Source: an uncultured Lachnospiraceae bacterium
Lineage (GTDB): Bacteria > Bacillota_A > Clostridia > Lachnospirales > Lachnospiraceae
Direction of reading: 5' to 3'
DNA length: 10,459 nucleotides
Assembly (NCBI GenBank): GCA_902801585.1
Contig: CADCIU010000068.1
Location: forward strand, 1-10,459
Position numbers and translations under genes: made by a program. Positions 1 through 5,961 of this stretch are shown piece by piece; position 1 is the stretch's first letter, and each line of letters begins with the position of its first letter. Below the pieces are notes generated by a model. It had not been told where the DNA came from. It did not search any database and saw only the letters and a program-made list of their open reading frames with translations.

Positions 1-212
1 AGCTCAGCGCAGTGATGCGCGGGAATGGCCTGACAGCATAGATGCAGGCAGGCACGCTGCGGATTACCTCCTGTGTGGCGACGGAGATACGTAACGGTAG
101 CCGGAACTAAGCAGGAGGCGTATCCGCAGGTGCGTGAGTCCGGCCGCCTAAAGCGGCCCTGCGGCGCAAGCCGCAGATTGGAAGCACGTGAATTCATTCA
201 TGTGAGCGTCAC
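1..212 (+). mobile_element. Right end of an IS200/IS605-type (TnpB) element, truncated by the window edge
   Basis: No long reading frame crosses this region. One frame stops at 39-41 and another at 92-94, and either could be the tail of an upstream tnpB, but neither tail is recognisable. A sub-terminal hairpin (CACGTGAA 185-192, loop TTCA, TTCATGTG 197-204, with one G-T pair) sits 8 bases before a TCAC end at 209-212. A GAAGC-hairpin-GTGAG-TCAC arrangement is typical of the right ends of IS605/IS1341-like elements in Firmicutes. These elements lack terminal inverted repeats and end near such hairpins. The end lies 31 bases before the S10 carboxypeptidase start, so insertion would have replaced that gene's original upstream DNA. 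The element boundary and family are inferred from structure, not from a transposase sequence. Confidence 0.55.
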
Positions 213-228
213 AGACATATAATGATGT
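53..228 (+). ncRNA. Candidate omega RNA (reRNA) of a TnpB element
   Basis: The sequence folds into a compact series of stems. CTGCGGAT (57-64) pairs with ATCCGCAG (122-129), CCTCCTG (67-73) pairs with CAGGAGG (112-118), and CACG (53-56) can pair with CGTG (133-136). Three hairpins follow: GGCCGC/GCGGCC (142-147 and 153-158), CTGCGGC/GCCGCAG closed by a GCAA tetraloop (159-165 and 170-176), and the sub-terminal hairpin 185-204. TnpB guide RNAs cover the right end of the element and run about 16-20 bases into flanking DNA, which serves as guide. Here the guide would start at 213. The pairing is seen directly; the omega RNA identity is inferred from position and fold. Another structured RNA, such as an intron end, remains possible. 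Confidence 0.5.
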
Positions 229-243
229 TGAGGGGATAGATAT

Positions 244-1776
244 ATGGGTTGGTTAGCGATCATCAGTATCATATTGTTTTTGATCACTTTGTTGACAGTG
301 GCTGCAAGGGGAGGCTCTTCTGTTGAGGGGAAAACGCCCCCGACACAGGCACAAGTTCCGTCCGCGCCGCCGGCGGGAGCACCTCCCAAGGACCATCTGG
401 TCACAACGGAGCACAGCGCTGTGATCCGCGGTCAGACGCTGGACTATACCGCAGTGGCGGGCACAATGGCAGTGAGCACCAAAGGCGGACTGTGCGAGAT
501 CTTCTTCACCGCATATACAGTGGAAAGCGATGAAGGGCCCGCTGAGAGGCCGCTGACATTCGTGTTCAACGGCGGGCCCGGATCCAGCTCGGAATGGATG
601 CACATGGGCTTCTTGGGGCCTCGCCGCATCGATTGTGACGAGAACGGGCAGGTGACGCAGTTTCCTGCACGGATCAAGGACAATGAGTATTCCATTTTGG
701 ATCTGACGGATCTGGTCTTCATCGATCCGGTGGGGACGGGGTACTCGAGGCCGGCGGAAGGCGTTGATCTGTCGAACTTTATCGGATATGAAAATGACAA
801 CCGGACGGTGGGGGATTTCATACGCCTGTATGTCAGCCGCTATGGCCGATGGTCGTCGCCAAAGTATGTGGCCGGTGAGTCCTATGGCACAATTCGGGCG
901 GTGGGACTGAGCAAATATCTGTCCGAGAAATATGCGCTTGGCCTGAACGGGATTATGCTCATCTCCTCGGTCAACGATTTTACAACTATGATGGAGAAGA
1001 CGCCGAGCGACTATACATATGCGCTCTATCTGCCTTCTTACGCGGCGGACGCCTGGTATCACGGCCGGCTGGCGCCGCAGTATCAGGATATGAAGCTGGA
1101 AGATTTCCTTGAGGAAGTGCGTGCTTTTGCGGGCGGGGAATATTTGACGGCCCTGTTTGCAGGACGCAGGCTGGATTCGGACAGGCGGGATGAGACAGCA
1201 GCGCGTATTGCCGCGTATACAGGTCTTGACAAACAGGAGATCTTAAAGTCGAACCTGCGCGTGCTGTATTGGGATTTCTGCGGAAAACTACTCAGCGACA
1301 AGGGACTTGTGATCGGACGCATTGACGGGCGATATACCGGCCCGGCCACGGGCGGCAGCATGGCAGACGGCGACGCCGATCCCTCCATGGCGGCGCTTGG
1401 CGATGCTTTCGGAACGGCGGTCAACCAGTACATCATCGACGAACTGGGCTTCCACACAGACAGACATTATGAGCCGCTGTCTCTGGATGTCAACGAGAAG
1501 TGGACGTATCCGCTGTCGGAGACCGGCGGCTTCAGCCAGGAGCAGATCATCTATGAAGCTATGTCAAAAAACCGTTTTCTCAAAGTCTGGGTGCTTTGTG
1601 GGTATTTTGACATGGCAACGCCGTTTTTTGCAGCGGAGTGGGTGTATGATCACGTGTTCCTGAAGGGAGAATATGAGAAAAATCTGAAATTTACATACTA
1701 TCCCTCCGGACACATGATCTATATGCATGAGCCGTCCCTGAAGCTGTTCAGGGAGCAGGCGGAAGAATGGTATTAG
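244..1776 (+). CDS. Peptidase S10 family serine carboxypeptidase (carboxypeptidase C / cathepsin A-like), membrane-anchored or secreted
   Basis: This enzyme is expected to remove C-terminal amino acids from peptides outside the cytoplasm. The oxyanion-hole motif NGGPGSSS is at residues 109-116 and the nucleophile motif GESYGT at 211-216, with Ser213. The other triad members are Asp456 in GYFDMATPF and His490 in SGHMIY. The 510-residue length suits a full S10 enzyme. Residues 3-20 are a hydrophobic segment, followed by a Pro/Ala-rich linker to about 49. The N-terminus has no basic residue before the hydrophobic stretch, so it may stay as an anchor rather than be cleaved. The start is fixed by GAGGGG at 230-235 and an in-frame stop at 235-237. 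S10 peptidases are best known in eukaryotes and are patchy in bacteria. The nearby cysteine aminopeptidase suggests a peptide-use setting. Confidence 0.9.
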   Translation: MGWLAIISIILFLITLLTVAARGGSSVEGKTPPTQAQVPSAPPAGAPPKDHLVTTEHSAVIRGQTLDYTAVAGTMAVSTKGGLCEIFFTAYTVESDEGPAERPLTFVFNGGPGSSSEWMHMGFLGPRRIDCDENGQVTQFPARIKDNEYSILDLTDLVFIDPVGTGYSRPAEGVDLSNFIGYENDNRTVGDFIRLYVSRYGRWSSPKYVAGESYGTIRAVGLSKYLSEKYALGLNGIMLISSVNDFTTMMEKTPSDYTYALYLPSYAADAWYHGRLAPQYQDMKLEDFLEEVRAFAGGEYLTALFAGRRLDSDRRDETAARIAAYTGLDKQEILKSNLRVLYWDFCGKLLSDKGLVIGRIDGRYTGPATGGSMADGDADPSMAALGDAFGTAVNQYIIDELGFHTDRHYEPLSLDVNEKWTYPLSETGGFSQEQIIYEAMSKNRFLKVWVLCGYFDMATPFFAAEWVYDHVFLKGEYEKNLKFTYYPSGHMIYMHEPSLKLFREQAEEWY

Positions 1777-1802
1777 GAGACAGGGGACGGTTCTCCGTCT
1801 CC
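1776..1802 (+). repeat. REP-like 27-bp palindromic repeat, copy A (forward)
   Basis: This copy overlaps the last base of the carboxypeptidase stop codon. It reads as a 12-base arm (GGAGACAGGGGA), a CGG loop and a 12-base arm ending GTCTCC. There is one A-C mismatch at position 7, and the two G-T pairs would be wobble pairs in RNA. Its reverse complement matches copy B at 2470-2496 in 26 of 27 bases. GGAG at the hairpin base and placement right after a stop codon are typical of REP elements moved by RAYT (TnpA_REP) transposases. It may also act as a 3' mRNA stabiliser or weak terminator. Confidence 0.8.
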
Positions 1803-1881
1803 TTCAGACAAAAGACAGACGAGGCGGCAGCGCTCGCTGAGCTTTCCTGCCTCGCAGTGCATAACAGAAAGGAAGAACAAT

Positions 1882-2463
1882 ATGAAAAGACAATGGACCA
1901 CAAAAATTGCAGTTTTGATGTTCGGAACGATAATGGCGGTATCTACGCTGGCATCCTGTGGGAAAAAAGAGCAGCCGAGCGCGCAGGAACAGGAACAGGC
2001 TGCAGCGGAAGCAGCCGAGCAGGCGGAGCAGGCCGGAAACGAGGCTGTGGCGCAGGCAGAGGAGACAGAGAATGAAGCCGTGGCGCAGGCAGAGGAAGCA
2101 GAAGACGTTCTTCAGGAGTTCACCGGAGAAATGGACCTGTCGGGATCCTGGGATGATGAGGTGAGCCAACGCGCTTCGATGGATGTTACCAGAAATGAAG
2201 ACGGAAGCTATAATATTCTCGTTCACTGGGGCGGCAGCGCGACTGAGACTGCGATCTGGGAGATTCATGGAGTATATGACGAGACTTCCGGCATGCTCAC
2301 CTATGATGACGGCGCGTATTCGATCCATACTATTACAGATGACAATCAGGAGACCGTATCCGATCAGGAGACGACCAAAGGCTCCTTCATGAAAGAAGGG
2401 GATAAACTTCGCTGGAGCGATTCGAAGAACAGTGAAGACGGTATTTTTGTTAAGGTGCAGTAA
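1882..2463 (+). CDS. Small lipoprotein with an Ala/Glu-rich helical stalk and a C-terminal beta-rich domain
   Basis: Residues 1-25 form a lipoprotein signal peptide (basic MKRQWTTK, hydrophobic core) ending in the lipobox LASC, with Cys26 as the lipidated residue. The mature protein should sit on the outer face of the membrane. Residues about 29-74 are Ala/Gln/Glu-rich and include two adjacent 11-residue repeats (NEAVAQAEETE and NEAVAQAEEAE, residues 53-74), which suggests an extended helix or coiled coil. From about residue 80 to 193 there is a Trp/Gly/Asp-rich, strand-like domain with SQRASMDV, HWGGSATET and LRWSDSKN. This resembles small lipoproteins of unknown function seen in Clostridia. 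AAGGAAG at 1869-1875 precedes the start. REP-like repeats in opposite orientation bracket the gene, so it may be its own unit. No enzymatic motif is visible; a binding or envelope role is only a guess. Confidence 0.85.
   Translation: MKRQWTTKIAVLMFGTIMAVSTLASCGKKEQPSAQEQEQAAAEAAEQAEQAGNEAVAQAEETENEAVAQAEEAEDVLQEFTGEMDLSGSWDDEVSQRASMDVTRNEDGSYNILVHWGGSATETAIWEIHGVYDETSGMLTYDDGAYSIHTITDDNQETVSDQETTKGSFMKEGDKLRWSDSKNSEDGIFVKVQ
2038..2103 (+). repeat. Two tandem 33-bp coding repeats in the lipoprotein stalk
   Basis: Bases 2038-2070 and 2071-2103 encode NEAVAQAEETE and NEAVAQAEEAE. The central GTGGCGCAGGCAGAGGA is identical in both units. An 11-residue period fits a hendecad coiled-coil pattern. 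Slippage could change the stalk length by 11 residues without a frameshift. Confidence 0.75.
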
Positions 2464-2469
2464 ACAGGA

Positions 2470-2496
2470 GGAGACAGAGAACCGTCCCCTGTCTCC
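2470..2496 (-). repeat. REP-like 27-bp palindromic repeat, copy B (reverse)
   Basis: This copy starts 6 bases after the lipoprotein stop and ends 17 bases before the PepC start. On the + strand it shows a perfect 8-bp stem, GGAGACAG (2470-2477) and CTGTCTCC (2489-2496), around an 11-base loop. On the - strand it folds as a 12-3-12 hairpin with two G-T pairs, so the fuller fold is on that strand, as for oriented REP units. It is identical over 27 bases to copy C2 at 4986-5012. Confidence 0.82.
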
Positions 2497-2513
2497 AATG
2501 AAAGGATTCGTTC

Positions 2514-3854
2514 ATGAAAAGAGAAATAACAGCAGAGGATTTGCAGAAATTTGAAGCTTCGTTTGACGAGAGCAGAGTGAACCGGGTAGCTATGAATGCC
2601 GCGGCAGCGGCAGGCGTGCTGGGTGCCGCCAGGAATTACGCGGTGCAGCAGAACAATCCCTATTCTTTCAGCATTGAGGTAGAGGCGGGAAAAGTGTGCG
2701 ACCAGAAGCAGTCCGGACGCTGCTGGATGTTCGCGGCTCTCAATGTGATGCGCCTGGATCTCATGAGCAAGCTCAATTTGGAAAACATGGAGCTGTCGCA
2801 GAATTATCCCCTGTTTTACGATAAACTGGAAAAAGCCAACTATTTTTTGGAAAACATACTGGATACACTGGATGAGCCGAGGGACGGCCGCGTGGTCAGC
2901 TTTCTGCTGCGGGATCCTGTGGGAGACGGCGGACAGTGGGATATGTTCCGAAGTCTCGTGGAAAAATACGGTGTGGTCCCAAAGGATCTGATGCCGGAGA
3001 CGACGGCGTCCTCCGCGACCATAGAACTGCGCAAATTTATGACCACGAAACTTCGGGAGTACGCGTGCGAACTGCGCACAGCTTACGCGGCGGGAGAGGG
3101 AACGGAAGAGCTGCGTGCACGCAAGGACCGGATGATGGAAACGATCTATCGTATGCTGTGCATTGCGCTCGGCAAGCCGCCTGTGCGCTTTACCTGGGAG
3201 ACCAGAGATAAGGACAGGAAATTCATCCGGATTAGCGATATCACGCCGCAGGAATTCTTCAGGCAGTATATCGGCTGGAATCTGTCGGACATGGTCACTG
3301 TGATCAATGCGCCGACAAAGGACAAACCGTACGGACGGACATATACGGTCAGGTGCCTGGGAAATGTCCGAGGCGGCGCTTATGCAGTCAAGTACCTCAA
3401 TCTGCCCATGGATGACCTGAGGGACCTGACGATCCGGCAGCTCAAAGACGGGCGCCCCGTCTGGTTCGGCAGCGATGTGGGTCAGTTTTCCGACAGGAAG
3501 AACGGGTATCTGACGACGGACGCCTATGCGGTCGATGAGCTCTTTTCCACGGATTTTCCCATGACCAAGGAGCAGCGGCTGGACTACGGCGAGAGCCTGA
3601 TGACCCATGCCATGGTGATCACCGGCGTCGACCTGGACGAAGACGGCAGGCCGATCCGCTGGAAAGTGGAGAACAGCTGGGGAAAAGACAGAGGCCGGGA
3701 AGGTTATTACGTGATGAGCGACAAGTGGTTCGGAGAATTCTCCTACCAGATCCTTCTGGACCGGAAGTACTTCTCACCCGAGCAGGCCGCTGCTTTCGAT
3801 ACCGAGCCGATCGAGCTTCATCCCTGGGATCCGATGGGAAGCCTGGCTTTTTGA
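2514..3854 (+). CDS. pepC: Aminopeptidase C / bleomycin hydrolase (peptidase C1B)
   Basis: This is a cytosolic papain-fold cysteine aminopeptidase that trims N-terminal residues from peptides; the family forms hexameric barrels. The catalytic motif QKQSGRCWMFA covers residues 64-74, with oxyanion Gln64 and nucleophile Cys70. His365 lies in THAMVITGVD and Asn387 in VENSWG, giving the complete Cys/His/Asn set at the usual spacing. The 446-residue length matches the family, and the C-terminus GSLAF is intact; in this family the C-terminal arm reaches into the active site. There is no signal peptide. The start is supported by AAAGGA at 2501-2506, 7 bases upstream. The gene lies directly after copy B of the REP-like repeat. 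With the upstream S10 carboxypeptidase it suggests peptide use as a nitrogen or carbon source. Family assignment is firm; in vivo substrates are unknown. Confidence 0.95.
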   Translation: MKREITAEDLQKFEASFDESRVNRVAMNAAAAAGVLGAARNYAVQQNNPYSFSIEVEAGKVCDQKQSGRCWMFAALNVMRLDLMSKLNLENMELSQNYPLFYDKLEKANYFLENILDTLDEPRDGRVVSFLLRDPVGDGGQWDMFRSLVEKYGVVPKDLMPETTASSATIELRKFMTTKLREYACELRTAYAAGEGTEELRARKDRMMETIYRMLCIALGKPPVRFTWETRDKDRKFIRISDITPQEFFRQYIGWNLSDMVTVINAPTKDKPYGRTYTVRCLGNVRGGAYAVKYLNLPMDDLRDLTIRQLKDGRPVWFGSDVGQFSDRKNGYLTTDAYAVDELFSTDFPMTKEQRLDYGESLMTHAMVITGVDLDEDGRPIRWKVENSWGKDRGREGYYVMSDKWFGEFSYQILLDRKYFSPEQAAAFDTEPIELHPWDPMGSLAF

Positions 3855-3943
3855 AAGAGCCGCGGGTGCCGTGCTCCCGAGCCCGGGGCCCGAATGCCAA
3901 AATAGTACAGCATTGTGTTTTTACCATAGGAACGATAAACTGA

Positions 3944-3963
3944 AAGGGTAATGCAGTACCCTT
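3944..3963. other. Small inverted repeat in the leader of the hydroxyacid dehydrogenase gene
   Basis: AAGGGTA (3944-3950) and TACCCTT (3957-3963) form a perfect 7-bp stem with a 6-base loop, 26 bases before the start codon. No T-run follows, so it is not a typical terminator. It could be an operator or a leader hairpin. The rest of 3855-3943 is GC-rich at first (3858-3897) and then AT-richer, with no clear gene or terminator. Confidence 0.4.
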
Positions 3964-3978
3964 GTCTCCAAAAGGAAG

Positions 3979-3983
3979 AGGAG
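3979..3983 (+). promoter_or_regulatory. Ribosome binding site that fixes the dehydrogenase start
   Basis: AGGAG lies 6 bases before the ATG at 3990. An open frame runs upstream to an ATG at 3951. That ATG sits inside the hairpin at 3944-3963, has no good ribosome site, and would add 13 residues before the usual family N-terminus (MKIVVLNG). The start at 3990 is therefore preferred. Confidence 0.8.
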
Positions 3984-3989
3984 AAAGAA

Positions 3990-4943
3990 ATGAAAATTGT
4001 AGTACTCAATGGCGCAAAAGTGAATTTTGACGGGATCATTGACTACAGCGTACTGGCAGAAGAGGGGGATGAGCTCTTTGTCTGCGACATGTGCAAGGAC
4101 CACGGATATACTGAGATCTCGGAAGGGGCAGAAGTGATCATCAGCAAGGAACTGCCGATGAACCGCGCAGATATCATGGCACTGCCGGATACTGTTAAGC
4201 TCATCTGTGAAGCAGGAACGGGATACAACAATATTGACCTGGACGCCTGTCACGAACGCGGGATCGGTGTCTGCAACGTGCCTGCGTACAGCTCGGAGAG
4301 AGTGGCTCATACAGCGGTCATGCTGATGCTCATGCTGGCTTCGTCGATGCAGAGGCAGATCAGCATGCTTGCAAAAGGGGACCACACGAACTTCGACAAA
4401 TGTCTGTCGGTTCCTCACGTGGAACTCAACGGGAAGACACTGGGCGTTGTCGGTGCGGGTAATATCGGCAGACAGACCATAGCCGTAGGCCGCGCGCTGG
4501 GGATGAATGTTCTTGTGTATAACCGGACAAAGAGAGAGGACTCGGAAGGCGTGCGTTTCGTGAGCCTTGAAGAAGTGCTCAGGAATTCCGATTTTATTTC
4601 CCTTCACTGTCCTTTGACCGATGCGACAAGGCATATGGTCAATAAGGAGACGCTGTCTATGATGAAACCGGGAGCCTTCCTGATCAATACGGCCCGCGGC
4701 GCGCTCATCAAGGAAGACGACCTGATCGATGCGCTCAGAAGCGGAACCATTGCAGGGGCAGGATTGGATGTGCAGGAAGTGGAGCCTTTGTCCGCTGACA
4801 GCCCGCTCTTTACTTTTGACAATGTGATCGTGACACCCCATATGGGATGGAAAGGACTGGAGACGAGACAGCGGCTCGTTTCGATCTTAAAGGACGGGAT
4901 CGACGGTTACCGCAGGGGCGAGAGAATTAACAGAGTGGATTGA
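3990..4943 (+). CDS. D-isomer specific 2-hydroxyacid dehydrogenase (glycerate dehydrogenase / hydroxypyruvate reductase type)
   Basis: This cytosolic enzyme should interconvert a 2-keto acid and a D-2-hydroxy acid with a nicotinamide cofactor; hydroxypyruvate or glyoxylate are likely substrates. The 317 residues have the usual split fold. The dinucleotide motif GAGNIG is at 155-160. The catalytic set is Arg236 (NTARG), Glu265 (QEVEP) and His284 (TPHMGW). The Trp two residues after the His resembles the glycerate dehydrogenase branch, and no C-terminal ACT domain follows, arguing against a long SerA. After the second Rossmann strand the sequence reads VYNRTKRED. It has no acidic residue where NAD-preferring enzymes usually carry one, and a nearby Arg, so NADPH preference is likely (inferred). 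The gene ends just before the repeat cluster at 4949-5038. Exact substrate is uncertain. Confidence 0.88.
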   Translation: MKIVVLNGAKVNFDGIIDYSVLAEEGDELFVCDMCKDHGYTEISEGAEVIISKELPMNRADIMALPDTVKLICEAGTGYNNIDLDACHERGIGVCNVPAYSSERVAHTAVMLMLMLASSMQRQISMLAKGDHTNFDKCLSVPHVELNGKTLGVVGAGNIGRQTIAVGRALGMNVLVYNRTKREDSEGVRFVSLEEVLRNSDFISLHCPLTDATRHMVNKETLSMMKPGAFLINTARGALIKEDDLIDALRSGTIAGAGLDVQEVEPLSADSPLFTFDNVIVTPHMGWKGLETRQRLVSILKDGIDGYRRGERINRVD

Positions 4944-4948
4944 GCAAG

Positions 4949-5038
4949 AGACGGTTCTGGAGGAGACAGGGGGCGGTTCTCAAAAGGAGACAGAGAACCG
5001 TCCCCTGTCTCCTTGAGAACCGTCCCCTGTCTCCTTTT
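4949..5038. repeat. Cluster of REP-like repeats (C1, C2, C3) able to form a large cruciform
   Basis: A fragment sharing GACGGTTCT lies at 4950-4958. C1 (4962-4981) is a forward copy lacking its last 7 bases. C2 (4986-5012) is a full reverse copy identical to copy B at 2470-2496. C3 (5015-5034) is a reverse copy lacking its first 7 bases. C1 with its flank (4962-4983) and C3 with its flank (5013-5034) are inverted repeats matching at 21 of 22 bases, with the palindrome C2 between them. In addition AAAAGGAGACAG (4982-4993) is perfectly inverted against CTGTCTCCTTTT (5027-5038), a stem followed by a short T-run. The cluster may end transcription of the dehydrogenase gene or form a leader structure for degV. 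Confidence 0.85.
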
Positions 5039-5039
5039 C

Positions 5040-5045
5040 GGGAGG
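5040..5045 (+). promoter_or_regulatory. Ribosome binding site that fixes the DegV start
   Basis: GGGAGG sits 5 bases before the ATG at 5051 and only 5 bases after the repeat cluster. An open frame extends upstream to 4940, but its first 37 codons are translated repeat DNA, so 5051 is the credible start. A hairpin in the repeats could partly shield this site (inferred). Confidence 0.85.
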
Positions 5046-5050
5046 ATCAA

Positions 5051-5917
5051 ATGAACGTCAGAATCATAAGTGACTCAGCCAGCGATATTTCTCAGGAGCT
5101 GGCTAAAGAATGGAATATCACCGTGCTGCCGCTGAAAGTGCGTTTCGGCGAGGAGGAGTATCTGGACGGTGTCACGCTCTCCAACCGGGCGTTCTACGAG
5201 CGCCTGATCGAGACCGATGAGATCCCGAAGACAAGTCAGATCACTCCTTTCGAATACCGCGAGCACTTTGAAAAAGCGGTCAGTTCCGGCGAACAGGTGG
5301 TGTGCTTTTGCCTTTCTTCCGGGGTCTCCGGATCTTATCAGAGCGCCTGCGTCGCAGCGCAGGAATTTGAGGGAAATGTCTTTGTGGTCGACACCAGGCA
5401 GTTCTGCATCTCTGAACTGATCATTGTGGAGCGCGCCGTCCAAATGCGCGACAGCGGGATGAGCGCTTCGGAGATCTTTGCCGCGATCCAAGAGGAATTA
5501 AAAGATGCGCATGTCATGGCGATCTTCAATACGCTGGAGTATCTCAAACTGGGCGGCAGGATCTCTTCAGCGGCGGCTTTCGCGGGAGGCCTCTTGTCCC
5601 TCAAACCCGTGCTCACGATCGAGGATGGGGTCGTAAAAGTCCTTGGAAAAGCCCGCGGATCCCGAAACGGCAGCAACATGCTGACGGAGTTTGTGAAGAA
5701 GCTCGGCGGGATCGATTTTGACCGGCCGTACTGTTTCGGATACACCGGTTTCTCGGACGAGACCCTGATGAAGTATATCCGCGATTCCGCGAAACTTTAC
5801 GAGGGCAGGATCGACCCGGACGACCCGGCATGCTTCAGGATTGCCAAGGTAGGAGCGACGATCGGAACCTATGCAGGGCCGGGAGCGATCGCAGTCGCCT
5901 TTTTTGAGAAACGGTGA
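5051..5917 (+). CDS. DegV family fatty-acid-binding protein (FakB-like)
   Basis: DegV/FakB proteins hold a fatty acid in the cytosol. Together with the kinase FakA they present it for phosphorylation to acyl-phosphate, feeding exogenous fatty acids into phospholipids. The 288 residues match the family length. Conserved blocks are in order: DSASD (8-12), TSQITP (61-66), SSGVSGSY (89-96), LEYLKLGGRIS (162-171), KPVLTIEDG (185-193) and the C-terminal GTYAGPGAIAVAF (272-284). The last block usually reads GTHxGPGA; here the His position is Tyr274, which may alter the kinase step or mark a divergent paralogue. No FakA gene is present in this window. The SGNH esterase 44 bases downstream may share its transcript. 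Family call is firm; the bound lipid is unknown. Confidence 0.92.
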   Translation: MNVRIISDSASDISQELAKEWNITVLPLKVRFGEEEYLDGVTLSNRAFYERLIETDEIPKTSQITPFEYREHFEKAVSSGEQVVCFCLSSGVSGSYQSACVAAQEFEGNVFVVDTRQFCISELIIVERAVQMRDSGMSASEIFAAIQEELKDAHVMAIFNTLEYLKLGGRISSAAAFAGGLLSLKPVLTIEDGVVKVLGKARGSRNGSNMLTEFVKKLGGIDFDRPYCFGYTGFSDETLMKYIRDSAKLYEGRIDPDDPACFRIAKVGATIGTYAGPGAIAVAFFEKR

Positions 5918-5961
5918 ACAGGGCAAAACAGTGACCAAGGGCACAGAATCGAGGAGCTGCA

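Noticed and set aside
218..223. A perfect TATAAT just after the element end, possible promoter for the S10 gene
   Set aside because: No -35 match lies 16-18 bases upstream, and a start near 230 would place the 5' end right at the ribosome site. A promoter inside the element is more likely but was not identified.
253..1062. Long - strand open frame opposite the S10 gene (269 codons)
   Set aside because: It is the antisense shadow of a gene with a complete catalytic triad, with no motif of its own.
2364..3608. Long - strand open frame opposite pepC (414 codons)
   Set aside because: It spans the 3' end of the lipoprotein gene, a repeat and most of pepC, and has His/Arg/Ile-rich shadow composition. 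No ribosome site or domain is recognisable.
3913..3941. TTGTGT and TAAACT with a 17-base spacer, possible dehydrogenase promoter
   Set aside because: Only 3 of 6 and 4 of 6 consensus matches, too weak to list as a feature.
3956..3969. Possible decayed copy of the 27-bp repeat before the dehydrogenase gene
   Set aside because: Only TGTCTCC and a short C-run match, which is not enough to separate it from chance.
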